A stretch of DNA of 64,000 nt from Pseudomonas helleri (GCF_001043025.1 NZ_JYLD01000002.1:62001-126000); one strand, 5' to 3'. Counted from the first letter of the stretch, positions 17,007 to 28,903 are shown. The notes: generated by a model from the sequence alone, not told the origin. Numbers and translations are program-made.

Positions 17007-17564
17007 TTACTTTGCGGCGGCATCTTTAGCGGGAGCGCCAACGTTTTTGCGCTCACCGGTTGTAGACACTTCATACACGCTCGTAACCCAAGTGTCGGCG
17101 ATCACGGTTTCTACCACGTAATTCTTCTTGGCCTGTGGCGTGAATTGCTGCGCAACGGGCTGTTCTTTGTCGAACGGTGTCGGCATGGGGATACCGTTGA
17201 AGGTGAACTGCTTGGCCTTGACCTGCCCTTCTACGTACAAGGTTTTGTCAGCCTCGACCAGCTTGCTGATGCTGTCAGTGCCACCGGCCATTCGCTTCAG
17301 ATACGCCGGTATGCGCTTGAAGTAAGCCGTGTCATAAACCCGGTCACCCGCGCTATCAATACCAATATTGGTATACCCGTACATGTAACTGACAGGGTGA
17401 TCGCCCTCACCGCCGATGGTGCGGAACGTCACGCTGGCTTGATGATCATTCATGACCAGTGGCACCACCGGCGCTGACGTAAGATCACCCGCCTTGCGGC
17501 TACTGCAACCGGTCATCGCAACAGCGAGTGCGATGGCTAACGGAAAGGCCAGATAAGTTTTCAT
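17007..17564 (-). CDS. Uncharacterised lipoprotein
   Basis: 185 aa. MKTYLAFPLAIALAVAMTGC is a signal peptide ending in a lipobox, so it should be membrane anchored. The mature part has Tyr-rich strands (VSYMYGYTNIGIDSAGDRVYDTAYFKRIPAYLKRM) and a basic C-terminus. I do not recognise a named family. AAGGA lies 4-5 nt upstream of the chosen ATG; the longer frame from 17606 lacks a ribosome site. Divergent from the small lipoprotein at 17682; no operon partner. Confidence 0.8.
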   Translation of the reverse strand: MKTYLAFPLAIALAVAMTGCSSRKAGDLTSAPVVPLVMNDHQASVTFRTIGGEGDHPVSYMYGYTNIGIDSAGDRVYDTAYFKRIPAYLKRMAGGTDSISKLVEADKTLYVEGQVKAKQFTFNGIPMPTPFDKEQPVAQQFTPQAKKNYVVETVIADTWVTSVYEVSTTGERKNVGAPAKDAAAK

Positions 17565-17681
17565 TCGATCCTTGAACACGTTAAGAGAAGGACCGTATTG
17601 AACCATTTGCTGAAGGAAAGTTCCCTGTACGCTGTGGGAGCTTCACACCTTATCCGAGCCAAACCCTAAAGGATTAGCGCC

Positions 17682-17993
17682 ATGAGCACGAAGTACCTGT
17701 TGCTGAGTTTTTGCGCTGTGTTACTGGTCGGCTGCACAGGCAGAGGCTTTCAACCGCCACCCGGAGCCTACACACAGTGGTACAAAAAGGGCGTCACCCA
17801 AGCGGGCGTCGACAACGCCATGCGTGCTTGCGGGTACACCAATCTTGATGGCGTGGGCGACACCTCGCCAATTGATGTTGTGCTGACGCGGTTCAACTGC
17901 ATGAAGGACGCAGGGTTCAAGCGCAGGGACAACCTGGACCTGTGCAAGCAAGGCCGCATTGGCGAGTCACCGGTGTGTGAAGGTCGGCGGTAG
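17682..17993 (+). CDS. Small uncharacterised lipoprotein
   Basis: 103 aa. Signal peptide with lipobox LVGC (cysteine 18). The mature part of ~85 residues has four further cysteines (MRACGY, FNCMKDAG, LDLCKQG, PVCEG) that could form two disulfides in the periplasm, and repeated G/D turns. It resembles small Pseudomonas and phage-associated lipoproteins of unknown role. Monocistronic: it is followed by the convergent FUSC gene. Confidence 0.8.
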   Translation: MSTKYLLLSFCAVLLVGCTGRGFQPPPGAYTQWYKKGVTQAGVDNAMRACGYTNLDGVGDTSPIDVVLTRFNCMKDAGFKRRDNLDLCKQGRIGESPVCEGRR

Positions 17994-18022
17994 CGCAATG
18001 GCAAAAGAGACGGCACGTTCCT

Positions 18023-19051
18023 TTACGGCTCAGCCGTTTGCCAGCGAGGAAAAATCACAAGCGAAGCAATGATCGCTAAAAGTGCACCACCGGTGCTGTA
18101 GAGCATCCGTAAAAATACCAAATCGAGCTCCGATCCTCCTGACTGGCCAATCTGCGCGACCAGAATGAAATGGGGAGTGAGGAACATTAAATAGCTGATG
18201 TGGCTCACAGAGCGCCCAGCCAGGGTGCCAATAGAGACAGGCAGTATCAGTGCAGCCAACAAAACCGGATCATGGATTACGTAACCAAGAACGGCAGCAA
18301 TGGCTCCCCCCAAGAAGGTGCCACCGACGCGTTCCAGAGACATCTTCAACGTTGAAGACATGTAGGGCTGCATGATCAGAAACACCGTGAGGGTCATCCA
18401 GTAGCCGTAATGCAACGACCACAATTGAACCATCCAGACTGACAGGGCTCCCGACAGCGCTACGCGAAGACCATGCAGAAAGAGGTTAGATTTGGGTGTG
18501 AAATTTTCTCTGAGGGCCGACCATAAAACTGGCGGCTTAACAGCATCAGAATGATCGTTCTGACACCATTGGAACAGGAATGCGGAGCCTGTAGCCCATA
18601 AGCTGCCGTAGAGAAAGTAACGTGCATAATCCAGTCCCTGGGCAAAGTCCTTTGCCGGGAATGCAGTGGATACCGCAAATGCCGTCGCTGTCAGCAAAGC
18701 AGGAATGCTGATGCGCGCGCCGCAAACCTGGGCGTAAGCACCCGCAAACGCGAAGAGGGCCGACAGCACTATCGCCAGCGGCGGCCATTCCATCGTCCAG
18801 GCACCTAGCCCTGACGCCACGGCGCCGGTCATGCCGAAAACCAGCCCGACAATACAATCTTTTGGGGACTTATTGCTCGGAATCGACAGATAGCTCCAGA
18901 ATGCGGCAATCGCTGACCAACAGAACAAAGGGTTGTGCAAGCGAGCCGCGAGGAGCGCCGGCACAGTACAGACAATCCCACCACACACTACGTAGCCAAT
19001 GGGCACATTGCGTACCGCTTGCAACATCTTAACGGTCAGTGATTGCGACAT
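18023..19051 (-). CDS. FUSC-family inner-membrane protein
   Basis: 342 aa with two blocks of hydrophobic segments. The second block contains the FUSC signature HYGYWMTLTVFLIMQP and ERVGGTFLGG, as in aromatic carboxylic acid exporter AaeB and YccS-like proteins, but at half their usual ~650-700 aa length. Probable export of an organic acid. Start at 19051 has GAAGG 7 nt upstream and leaves a 13-nt gap to lldD, so the two are co-transcribed. Confidence 0.82.
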   Translation of the reverse strand: MSQSLTVKMLQAVRNVPIGYVVCGGIVCTVPALLAARLHNPLFCWSAIAAFWSYLSIPSNKSPKDCIVGLVFGMTGAVASGLGAWTMEWPPLAIVLSALFAFAGAYAQVCGARISIPALLTATAFAVSTAFPAKDFAQGLDYARYFLYGSLWATGSAFLFQWCQNDHSDAVKPPVLWSALRENFTPKSNLFLHGLRVALSGALSVWMVQLWSLHYGYWMTLTVFLIMQPYMSSTLKMSLERVGGTFLGGAIAAVLGYVIHDPVLLAALILPVSIGTLAGRSVSHISYLMFLTPHFILVAQIGQSGGSELDLVFLRMLYSTGGALLAIIASLVIFPRWQTAEP

Positions 19052-19064
19052 GATCGAACCTTCA

Positions 19065-20204
19065 CTACTCAACTGAAACCAGTGCGGTTCGATCGATCTT
19101 GTCAATCGAGGTCACCCCCGTGAGCGTCATTGCCACGCGCATTTCTTTCGAGAAGATATCCAGCATATTCTCGACCCCGCGCTGTCCGTCGGCGGCCAGA
19201 GCGTAAACCGTCGAACGCCCCAGCAGGCACGCCTTGGCGCCTAACGCGAGCATACGCACAACATCCAGCCCGGAACGAATGCCGGAGTCCACCAGCACCG
19301 TCAGGTCATCGCCCACCACGTCGGCAATGGGAGGCAAAGCCTTGGCGGTGGACAGCACACCGTCCAATTGGCGACCGCCGTGATTGGAGACCACGATGCC
19401 ATCAGCGCCAAAACTGACTGCGTCCTTGGCGTCCTGTGGATCAAGGATGCCCTTGATAATCATCGGGCCCTTCCAAAACTCGCGGATCCACTCCAAATCC
19501 TTCCAACTGATGGAGGGGTCGAAGTTATTGCCTAACCAGCCAACATAATCTTCCAGGGTGGTGGCTTTGCCCATGTACTTGGAGATGTTGCCCAAATCAT
19601 GCGGGCGACCGAGGATACCGACATTCAACGCCCAATCCGGCCGAGTAGTGGCTTGCAGGATGCGCCGTGTAGCTGCGAATGGACCGGACATGCCCGAGTG
19701 GGCATCACGGTAACGAGCGCCTGGTGTCGGCATGTCTACGGTGAACACCAGCGTGGTAACGCCAGCTGCTTGAGCGCGCTCCAAGGCATTACGCATGAAC
19801 CCGCGATCCTTGAGCACATAGAGTTGAAACCAGATCGATTGCGGACTCTGGGAAGCAACCTCTTCAATCGAGCAGACCGATACTGTGGACAGGCAAAAGG
19901 GGATGCCTTTCGTGGCCGCAGCCTTGGCCGCTTGCACTTCACCACGACGGGCGTACATACCGGTCAGTCCAACGGGGCTGAGGATGATCGGCAGACTCTG
20001 TTCCATCCCGAATAGCGTCGTCTTGAGACTCAGGCTGTCAACATTTCTCAAGATGCGTTGACGCAAGCTGATGCTGGCAAGGTCAGAGCTATTGGCCCGC
20101 AGTGTGTGTTCGGCATAGGCGCCGCCGTCGATGTAGTCGAATAGAAATCGCGGCAACTTGCGTCTGGCAGCTTCGCGATAGTCGGACGCCGATGAAATAA
20201 TCAT
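19065..20204 (-). CDS. lldD: L-lactate dehydrogenase (quinone), FMN-dependent
   Basis: 379 aa, close in length and sequence along its whole extent to E. coli LldD ([80 protein letters not shown]). The active-site SNHGGRQLD block lies at about 273-281 with the catalytic histidine near 275. It oxidises L-lactate to pyruvate at the inner membrane, passing electrons to quinone. Unlike the usual Pseudomonas lldP-lldD-lldE operon under GntR-type LldR, this copy is paired with a FUSC gene and faces a LysR gene, suggesting a second copy or a related 2-hydroxy acid as substrate. Confidence 0.9.
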   Translation of the reverse strand: MIISSASDYREAARRKLPRFLFDYIDGGAYAEHTLRANSSDLASISLRQRILRNVDSLSLKTTLFGMEQSLPIILSPVGLTGMYARRGEVQAAKAAATKGIPFCLSTVSVCSIEEVASQSPQSIWFQLYVLKDRGFMRNALERAQAAGVTTLVFTVDMPTPGARYRDAHSGMSGPFAATRRILQATTRPDWALNVGILGRPHDLGNISKYMGKATTLEDYVGWLGNNFDPSISWKDLEWIREFWKGPMIIKGILDPQDAKDAVSFGADGIVVSNHGGRQLDGVLSTAKALPPIADVVGDDLTVLVDSGIRSGLDVVRMLALGAKACLLGRSTVYALAADGQRGVENMLDIFSKEMRVAMTLTGVTSIDKIDRTALVSVE

Positions 20205-20265
20205 TCTCTACAACTCCTATGTGTCTAGAAAATTTCAGCGACGCAGGAGGTTGCTGAATGGATTT

Positions 20266-20293
20266 CACGATAAGGGTTTGTTGATCATGATAA
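20266..20293. promoter_or_regulatory. Candidate operator between lldD and the divergent LysR gene
   Basis: CACGATAA (20266-20273) and CATGATAA (20286-20293) are direct repeats spaced exactly 20 bp apart, two helical turns, inside the 132-nt divergent region. Placement and spacing suit binding by a LysR dimer of dimers. No experimental support. Confidence 0.4.
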
Positions 20294-20336
20294 AAACAAC
20301 TTTTCCTACTCAAAATAAGTCGCTATTGGAATACAC

Positions 20337-21212
20337 ATGAATCTCAGAACGCTGCGAGTGTTTGTAGAAGTGGTGCGCCAGGGAGGGTTCTCACAAGCCG
20401 CTGAGGTGGTGTCTTTGACTCAGTCTTCAGTCAGCAAGGCGGTCAGGACGCTCGAAGATGAACTGGGAACACCACTCTTGAACCGTATCGGCCATAAAAG
20501 CGAGTTGACGGCCGCCGGTGAGATTGCCTTTCGACGCGCACTGGTTTTACTCGCAGAGCGCAACGATCTGATCGCAGAGATCAATGATCTGCGGGATCTG
20601 AAGGGCGGTACGCTGCGGATCGGCTTGCCGCCTGTAGGCTGTGGGGTGTTGTTCGCTCAGATGTTTGCCACTTATCGCAGCCGTTATCCGAGGGTGAATA
20701 TAGAACTGATAGAGCATGGGAGTAAGAAACTGCGTGAGTGCCTGGAGGCCGGAGAGGTGGACCTGGCTGCACTACTGATTCCGATCGATGAAACGTTCGC
20801 TTATCAGCAAGTGCGTAACGAGCCCTTAGTGGCTGTACTGCCTGGCGCCCATTCGCTTTCGCAACGCAAGCGGATCAACTTCAGTGATCTGGCGGATTCG
20901 CCATTCATCCTCTTTGAGGAGGGGTTTGCACTTAACTCATTAATAATGGCCGCATGTGATCGAAGAGCGATTGTGCCCCGAGTGACAGCCCGCAGCGGGC
21001 AAATTGATTTCATCGCCGACCTGGTAGCCGCTGGTTTGGGTGTAGCATTTTTACCGCGAATGCTTGCGCAAAAACATAAACATGCTGGCATCGCTCTGGT
21101 ACCTCTTGAAGAGCCAGATACGGATTGGAACATCGCACTGGCTTGGCGTGCCGGTGCGCATTTGCCTCCGGCTGCAATAGCCTGGTTAGAGCTGGCCAAA
21201 GAGCTGAGATAG
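20337..21212 (+). CDS. LysR-family transcriptional regulator
   Basis: 291 aa. N-terminal HTH: LRTLRVFVEVVRQGGFSQAAE, LTQSSVSKAVRTLEDELGTPLLNR. The C-terminal effector domain begins near residue 88 (GTLRIGLPPVGCGVLFAQMF). It belongs to the CynR/CbbR-like group. Divergent from lldD-FUSC with 132 nt between, the classical LysR arrangement, so that operon is the most likely target. The TonB-dependent receptor lies 161 nt downstream on the same strand. Confidence 0.93.
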   Translation: MNLRTLRVFVEVVRQGGFSQAAEVVSLTQSSVSKAVRTLEDELGTPLLNRIGHKSELTAAGEIAFRRALVLLAERNDLIAEINDLRDLKGGTLRIGLPPVGCGVLFAQMFATYRSRYPRVNIELIEHGSKKLRECLEAGEVDLAALLIPIDETFAYQQVRNEPLVAVLPGAHSLSQRKRINFSDLADSPFILFEEGFALNSLIMAACDRRAIVPRVTARSGQIDFIADLVAAGLGVAFLPRMLAQKHKHAGIALVPLEEPDTDWNIALAWRAGAHLPPAAIAWLELAKELR

Positions 21213-21373
21213 TCCAACAAGATCCAATACCGAAAAGCGAACGACCGCGATGGGCTTTTAAGAGCGCCATTGCGAAGGGGTCGACGCAATTTAAATTTTT
21301 TGTAAAAGATTCCCATTGGCAATTCGTCTTCTCTCTATGGATCACATAATGACCACTAGACAGGAGCCAATGG

Positions 21374-23785
21374 ATGTCCGCTTGTACCTCTTCCCCGCCT
21401 TTCAGTCTGCGCAGTGTCGCGCTGGCATTTAGCCTTTCCGGCTCGCTATTGGCCACTAGCGGCGCGTGGGCCGAACCCGTCAGTTACATGATTTCGGCAG
21501 GATCTCTCACCAATGCGATCAACACGTTTTCCGCTGCAAGCGGGGTGACAGTGAGCTTTAGCAGCGAAGAAACGGCTGGCTTGAGCACGGCGGGGTTGCA
21601 GGGGCATTACGAGCCGGAGCAGGGCCTTGCCCTACTGCTGCAAGGCAGCGGTCTGAAGTTCCAGCAAGTGGGAGACAAGCGCTACGTACTGGCGCGATCT
21701 AACGCGTCGGATTCAATGGAGCTGGCGGCAACGACCGTCTCCGGTACGGGGTTGGGCGTCACGACCGAAGGGACAGGCAGTTATGCCACGGGCTCGGCAA
21801 GCACCGCGACCGGTCTGCGCCTGTCCGCACGCGAGACGCCGCAATCGATCAGCGTGGTGACACGTCAGTTGATTGAAGACTTGAACTTGAACGATGTGAC
21901 CCAGGTACTTGAGCAGACCCCAGGCGTGGTGGTCGAGAGCATGGGGCCCGCCGGTAGCGACTCTAATCACATTTATGTGCGGGGCTTTGAAATCAGCAAC
22001 ATTCAGGTTGACGGGGTTAATCGGCCTGACACATTCGGGTTCAGTGATGACCTTTCTGACACTGTCACCTATGACCGGATCGAAGTGGTACGCGGCGCGA
22101 CGGGGCTGATGTCGGGGACCGGGGACCCGGGCGCCACCGTCAACTTGATTCGCAAAAAACCGACGCTTGAAACCAAGCGCACGCTCACGCTTAAGGCAGG
22201 TTCTTGGGATGACTACCGTGCTGAGCTGGACATTTCCGGCAAATTGTCCGAAAGCGGCAATGTACGTGGACGTTTCGTCGCGTCGAGCAGTGATAGCCGC
22301 AGTTACATTGACCGCCAGACCCTGGAACGGCAGGTGGCATATGGAGTGCTGGAATGGGACGTCACCGATGACACGATGCTGACAGTCGGTGCGGAATATC
22401 AGGACATGGACAACAAAGGAGCCGGCAATCACGGTTTTCCAATGTTTACCTCCGATGGCGGTCACTTCAGCCCGTCCCGCTCGTTCAACTCGGGCGCAGA
22501 CTGGGGCTATCACAAGCGTAGGACCAAGACGCTGTTCACCACCCTGGATCACGAACTGGATAACGGCTGGCATCTCAAGTTCAACGCCGAACACAGTCGC
22601 CGCAGCTATGACGACGCCTTCGCCACGGCCGCAAGCGGCACTGTGAAGCCAGATGGCAGTGGTATCAGTACGTGGACTGGGCGTTGGTCTGGTGAGCCTC
22701 GCCAAACCACATTCGACGTGTCGGCGACCGGCCCTTTTGAGCTGTTCACTCGCGAGCACCAACTGTATCTGGGGGCCAGCCACTCCAAGTCGTATTACCG
22801 AAATGATGGCTACCCACTGTGGTCGTTTCAAGACATCGACAACATCTACACATGGGATGGCTCACTGGCTATACCCGATGCCGTCTACACCAAATCTTCA
22901 CGTGATGCACTGGATGAAAAACAGGATGGTTTAGTCGCTTCGGTTCGCTGGAGCCTGGCAGACGATCTGTCGTTGATCACTGGGGCACGGGTGATTGACT
23001 GGAGACGCGATGAAGCCGCCACCACCCTGTCGACCGGCACTGTCAAACGAACTTCGCGCACTGAAAACGGGATCGTGACGCCTTACTTGGGTTTGGTGTA
23101 TGACATCGACGATAACTGGTCGGCCTATGCCAGCTACACCACGATTTTCCAACCGCAGAACTACAAAGACGTCAATGGCAGCTATTTGGACCCTAAAGAA
23201 GGCGTGAACTACGAGTTGGGCATCAAGAGCGAGTTCTGGGACAAGCGTTTGACCGCGGCACTGAGCGTCTTTGAGGTACACCAAGACAACCTTGCGGTGG
23301 CTGATGGCAACCAATTGGCGCCGGACGGCAATCAAGCTTACCGCGCCGAGTCCGGCACCAAAACCCGCGGCTTTGAGATGGAAATGGCGGGTGAAATTCT
23401 GCCCGATTGGCAGGTCTTGGCCAGCTATACCTATGCCGAGGTAAAAGACTCGGATGATAAGCGCCTCTTGACTGAAGTGCCTCGCGACACGGTGAAGCTG
23501 TTTACCAGCTATCGCCTTGGCTCACTCCCGCAATTGAAAGTGGGCGGAGGTGTGCGCTGGCAAGGCACCGAATACTACAAAGGTGCCGGGCCTAACAATG
23601 AGACGTTCTCACAGGGCGCTTACAGTGTGGTCGATTTGATGGCGCAATACGCCGTCACCCCGCAAACCAGCGTTTCGCTAAACCTCAACAACGTGCTGGA
23701 CAAGAGCTACTACACCGCGATTGGCTCTCGTGGCTGGTATGGCGCCCCACGTAGCGCAACGGCCACCTTGGTCTACGCCTTCTAA
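21374..23785 (+). CDS. TonB-dependent siderophore receptor with N-terminal signalling (STN) domain
   Basis: 803 aa outer-membrane receptor. Signal peptide to about residue 34 (AWA-EP), STN domain from about 38 to 110 (SYMISAGSLTNAINTFSAASG...GLALLLQGSGLKF), plug domain with the TonB-proximal ETPQSISVVTRQLI and VEVVRGATGLMSGTGDPGATVNLIRKKP, then a 22-strand barrel ending in aromatic F (ATATLVYAF). Most like FpvA/FoxA-type ferric-siderophore transducers. Start at 21374 has AGGAG 7 nt upstream. STN domains normally signal to a FecR-type anti-sigma factor, but no fecI/fecR pair is present within the window. The substrate is unknown. Confidence 0.92.
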   Translation: MSACTSSPPFSLRSVALAFSLSGSLLATSGAWAEPVSYMISAGSLTNAINTFSAASGVTVSFSSEETAGLSTAGLQGHYEPEQGLALLLQGSGLKFQQVGDKRYVLARSNASDSMELAATTVSGTGLGVTTEGTGSYATGSASTATGLRLSARETPQSISVVTRQLIEDLNLNDVTQVLEQTPGVVVESMGPAGSDSNHIYVRGFEISNIQVDGVNRPDTFGFSDDLSDTVTYDRIEVVRGATGLMSGTGDPGATVNLIRKKPTLETKRTLTLKAGSWDDYRAELDISGKLSESGNVRGRFVASSSDSRSYIDRQTLERQVAYGVLEWDVTDDTMLTVGAEYQDMDNKGAGNHGFPMFTSDGGHFSPSRSFNSGADWGYHKRRTKTLFTTLDHELDNGWHLKFNAEHSRRSYDDAFATAASGTVKPDGSGISTWTGRWSGEPRQTTFDVSATGPFELFTREHQLYLGASHSKSYYRNDGYPLWSFQDIDNIYTWDGSLAIPDAVYTKSSRDALDEKQDGLVASVRWSLADDLSLITGARVIDWRRDEAATTLSTGTVKRTSRTENGIVTPYLGLVYDIDDNWSAYASYTTIFQPQNYKDVNGSYLDPKEGVNYELGIKSEFWDKRLTAALSVFEVHQDNLAVADGNQLAPDGNQAYRAESGTKTRGFEMEMAGEILPDWQVLASYTYAEVKDSDDKRLLTEVPRDTVKLFTSYRLGSLPQLKVGGGVRWQGTEYYKGAGPNNETFSQGAYSVVDLMAQYAVTPQTSVSLNLNNVLDKSYYTAIGSRGWYGAPRSATATLVYAF

Positions 23786-23819
23786 ACGTCAGAAGCCCCC
23801 TGATCAGCGCCCCACATGT

Positions 23820-23950
23820 AAGCGTGAGCTTGCTCGCGAGTTATTGATGGTGAGGGCGTGCCGAGCCACAGCGAGGCACCGAGTGGTTGGGGCGAAAACC
23901 GCTTGGTTACTTTGCGCTTTCAAAGTGACGCGCCGTACCAAGCCACACCA
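23820..23950. repeat. Degenerate Pseudomonas intergenic repeat
   Basis: The gap after the receptor holds a partial REP arm (gagcttgctcgcgag near 23827) and a 'ggttactttgcgctttcaaagtgacgcgcc' type element around 23903-23935 with a TTACTTTG/CAAAGTGA inverted pair. No gene is supported in 23786-24074. Confidence 0.55.
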
Positions 23951-24006
23951 ACACGGTGCTTGGCGATGCACAGAGCTGCCAGAATTTGCCAGACCCAAAA
24001 AGCCGA

Positions 24007-24028
24007 AAGCCCGCAATTACGCGGGCTT
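24007..24028. terminator. Bidirectional terminator between receptor and guaA
   Basis: Perfect 8-bp stem AAGCCCGC/GCGGGCTT with loop aattac. On the minus strand it is followed by TCGGCTTTTTGG, so it should end guaA transcripts 47 nt after the guaA stop. Confidence 0.75.
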
Positions 24029-24074
24029 AAGGGTGTTTCTTGCTAATTGGTGCCAGTCAGTGCCGGACGCCCAA

Positions 24075-25652
24075 TCACTCCCACTCAATCGTTGCCGGTG
24101 GCTTGCTCGATACGTCGTAGGTGACGCGCGAGATGCCTTCGATTTCGTTGATGATGCGACCGCTCACGGTTTCGAGCAGTTCGTAAGGCAGGTGAGCCCA
24201 ACGCGCGGTCATGAAGTCGATGGTTTCGACGGCACGCAGGGCAACTACCCAGGCGTAACGACGGCCATCGCCTACAACGCCAACCGATTTAACCGGCTGG
24301 AACACAACGAAGGCTTGGCTGACTTTGTGGTACCAGTCGGCTTTGCGTAGTTCTTCGATGAAGATGTGGTCAGCACGACGCAGCAGGTCGGCGTATTCCT
24401 TTTTCACTTCACCCAAGATACGCACGCCCAGGCCCGGGCCCGGGAATGGGTGGCGGTAGACCATGTCGTACGGCAGGCCGAGTTCCAGGCCAAGACGGCG
24501 GACTTCGTCTTTGAACAGCTCACGCAGGGGTTCTACCAGCTTGAGGTTCATTTCTTCCGGCAAGCCACCTACGTTGTGGTGCGACTTGATGACGTGGGCT
24601 TTGCCGCTTTTAGCGCCAGCCGACTCGATCACGTCCGGGTAGATGGTGCCCTGCGCCAGGTACTTGATGTTGTCCAGTTTGTTGGACTCGGCATCGAATA
24701 CGTCGATGAAGGTGCGACCGATGATTTTGCGCTTTTTCTCCGGGTCGTTTTCGCCAGCCAGGTTGTTCAGGAACTGGTCGGCAGCGTTGGCACGGATCAC
24801 TTTAACGCCCATGTTCTCTGCGAACATGGCCATCACCTGGTCACCTTCGTGCAGGCGCAGCAGGCCGTTGTCGACGAAGACGCAGGTCAGTTGGTCGCCG
24901 ATAGCCTTGTGCAGCAACGCTGCTACTACCGAGGAGTCAACACCGCCGGACAAGCCCAGCAGGACGTTGTCGGTGCCAACCTGGGCACGGATGGTGGCGA
25001 TGGCGTCTTCCGCGATTTTCGACGGCGTCCACAGCGCATCACAGCCGCAGATGTCGAGGATGAAGCGCGACAGGATGCGACCGCCCTGCTTGGTGTGGGT
25101 CACTTCCGGGTGGAACTGCACGCCGTAGTAAGCACGCTCGTCGTTGAACATGCCGGCAATCGGGCAGCTCGGGGTGCTGGCCAGAACGTGGAAGTCGGAT
25201 GGCATTTTGGTGACCTTGTCACCGTGGCTCATCCACACGTCCAGACCGAACAGGCCGTCAGCGTCGATGTGGTCTTCGATGCCGTCGAGCAGGCGGCTTT
25301 TGCCGACCACGTCTACGCGGGCATAACCGAATTCACGCAGCTCGGAACCTTCAACCTTGCCACCCAGCTGTTCAGCCATGGTCTGCATGCCGTAGCAGAT
25401 ACCGAAAACCGGCACGCCGAGGTCAAATACCGCTTGCGGTGCACGCGGGCTGTTGGCTTCGTGTACAGACTCCGGGCCACCGGCCAGGATGATGCCTTTA
25501 GGGGCAAATTCGCGGATCGCTGCGTCGTCCATGTCGAACGGGTGCAGTTCGCAGTAAACACCGATTTCACGAACGCGACGGGCGATCAACTGGGTGTACT
25601 GAGAACCGAAGTCCAGAATCAGGATGCGGTGAGCGTGAATGTCGAGGGACAT
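24075..25652 (-). CDS. guaA: GMP synthase (glutamine-hydrolysing)
   Basis: 525 aa, the Pseudomonas length. Converts XMP to GMP using glutamine and ATP. The N-terminal class I glutamine amidotransferase domain has the nucleophile in FGICYGMQ (cysteine near 86) and the His/Glu of QFHPEVTH; the ATP-pyrophosphatase P-loop is [12 protein letters not shown] near 235; and the C-terminal dimerisation domain ends [12 protein letters not shown] at 25652 begins the family sequence [18 protein letters not shown]; its Shine-Dalgarno is poor. It lies 125 nt after guaB with a repeat-bearing spacer. Confidence 0.98.
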   Translation of the reverse strand: MSLDIHAHRILILDFGSQYTQLIARRVREIGVYCELHPFDMDDAAIREFAPKGIILAGGPESVHEANSPRAPQAVFDLGVPVFGICYGMQTMAEQLGGKVEGSELREFGYARVDVVGKSRLLDGIEDHIDADGLFGLDVWMSHGDKVTKMPSDFHVLASTPSCPIAGMFNDERAYYGVQFHPEVTHTKQGGRILSRFILDICGCDALWTPSKIAEDAIATIRAQVGTDNVLLGLSGGVDSSVVAALLHKAIGDQLTCVFVDNGLLRLHEGDQVMAMFAENMGVKVIRANAADQFLNNLAGENDPEKKRKIIGRTFIDVFDAESNKLDNIKYLAQGTIYPDVIESAGAKSGKAHVIKSHHNVGGLPEEMNLKLVEPLRELFKDEVRRLGLELGLPYDMVYRHPFPGPGLGVRILGEVKKEYADLLRRADHIFIEELRKADWYHKVSQAFVVFQPVKSVGVVGDGRRYAWVVALRAVETIDFMTARWAHLPYELLETVSGRIINEIEGISRVTYDVSSKPPATIEWE

Positions 25653-25674
25653 AGGAGAAACTCTAAAAAGCAGT

Positions 25675-25750
25675 TGCAAGCTTCAAGCTGCAAGCTGCAA
25701 GTAATCGGGGCTGCGCGGTAGCTGTCATAAAACAGTACCGCTTGCAGCTT
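25675..25750. repeat. Tandem heptamers and inverted repeat between guaB and guaA
   Basis: Four consecutive 7-bp units (TGCAAGC, TTCAAGC, TGCAAGC, TGCAAGT) occupy 25675-25702. Within them AAGCTGCAAGC (25686-25696) is the exact complement of GCTTGCAGCTT (25740-25750), so the guaB-guaA mRNA spacer can fold into an 11-bp stem. Similar 'agcttcaagctgcaagc' elements are common in Pseudomonas. Confidence 0.75.
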
Positions 25751-25777
25751 ATAACTTGGGGCTTCTAGCTAGCGGCT

Positions 25778-27927
<2,150 letters not shown>

Positions 27928-27964
27928 GGGTACGGCACATATAAGAAAAAAGAAATCTATCACC

Positions 27965-28052
27965 CGTGGGAGCGGGCTTGCTCGCGATGGAATCTGCGCG
28001 GTGGGTCTGGCTAACCGAGTTGCCTACATCGCGAGCAAGCCCGCTCCCACAA
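27965..28052. repeat. REP pair
   Basis: gtgggagcgggcttgctcgc at the left and its complement at the right, around a ~45-nt spacer. Same element as 55226-55310. It separates the zinc-ribbon gene start from the end of the TauE/SafE gene. Confidence 0.9.
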
Positions 28053-28077
28053 GGTGTCGGAAAGGATAATTCTGTGG

Positions 28078-28824
28078 TCAAGCACTCAAATAGCGCGCAA
28101 TCAGCGCAACGCCGCTGGCCAGCACCAGCCAGGTCACCAGCCGGACAAACGCCTCGCGGGACAATTTGATCGCCAGTTTACGCCCTATCCACAGCCCCAG
28201 CGCCATGGCCGGTAACAGAAAGGCGGCCAACCATAACAACTCGCCGTCGGTGTACACGCCCGCGATCACGAACAAGCTCAAACGCACCACGGTGCTGCAA
28301 CTGATCAACGCACTTTGCGTGGCCCGCGCTGCGTCCTTGGTCAGCCGCGCGTTCAGGTACAGCGCGTATAAAAAACCGCCGCTGCCAAATAGCGCACCGA
28401 ATAACCCGCCTATGACCCCGGTCGGCACCGCCCACCCCGCCGCCACTTGGCTGGGCCGCACTTTTACCGCCAGGCTGTACACCGCATAAGCGCTGACAAA
28501 CACGCCCATCAACAGCAGCAACAGGTCGGATTGCAGGTTGAGCAAAAACACCACGCCGATGATGCAACCGACGGCCATGCACGGTAGCAAGCGCAGCAAC
28601 TCCGGACGAGCCACGTCACGACGGGCGGGCAACCAGTTACCAAAGGCGGCGACAAAATCCAGCAGCACCAGCAGCGGGATAATCTTCGACAGCGGCAGGC
28701 ACAGGATCAAAATGGGCCCGGCCACCAGTGCCGTACCAAACCCCGCCACACCAAACACGATGTAAGCCAGCGCCACAGCCAGCTCAATCAATACCCACTC
28801 ACCGCCGGTAAAAGGCAAATCCAT
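28078..28824 (-). CDS. TauE/SafE family permease
   Basis: 248 aa with about eight hydrophobic segments in two repeats. The family pattern is visible: GVAGFGTALVAGPILI near the N-terminus and GGLFGALFGSGGFLYALYL in the second repeat. Members of this family export sulfite, sulfoacetate or other small organic anions from the cytoplasm; the substrate here cannot be told. Divergent from xseA with a 79-nt gap. Confidence 0.88.
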   Translation of the reverse strand: MDLPFTGGEWVLIELAVALAYIVFGVAGFGTALVAGPILILCLPLSKIIPLLVLLDFVAAFGNWLPARRDVARPELLRLLPCMAVGCIIGVVFLLNLQSDLLLLLMGVFVSAYAVYSLAVKVRPSQVAAGWAVPTGVIGGLFGALFGSGGFLYALYLNARLTKDAARATQSALISCSTVVRLSLFVIAGVYTDGELLWLAAFLLPAMALGLWIGRKLAIKLSREAFVRLVTWLVLASGVALIARYLSA

Positions 28825-28890
28825 TGCTGCGCTTCCTTATTTTTGGAGCGCGGACTTTAACCAGCAGGTGCAGTCAAAACAATCCGCCCT

Positions 28891-28896
28891 TATGAT
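28891..28896 (+). promoter_or_regulatory. xseA: Possible -10 box for xseA
   Basis: TATGAT (28891-28896) lies only 8 nt before the chosen xseA start, so a transcript from it would be nearly leaderless. The matching -35 region (GTGCAG) is weak. Confidence 0.3.
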
Positions 28897-28903
28897 GGCC
28901 GGC

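Noticed and set aside
21213..21373. Fur box upstream of the TonB receptor
   Set aside because: The AT-rich stretch near 21290 has no convincing match to the 19-bp GATAAT-type palindrome.
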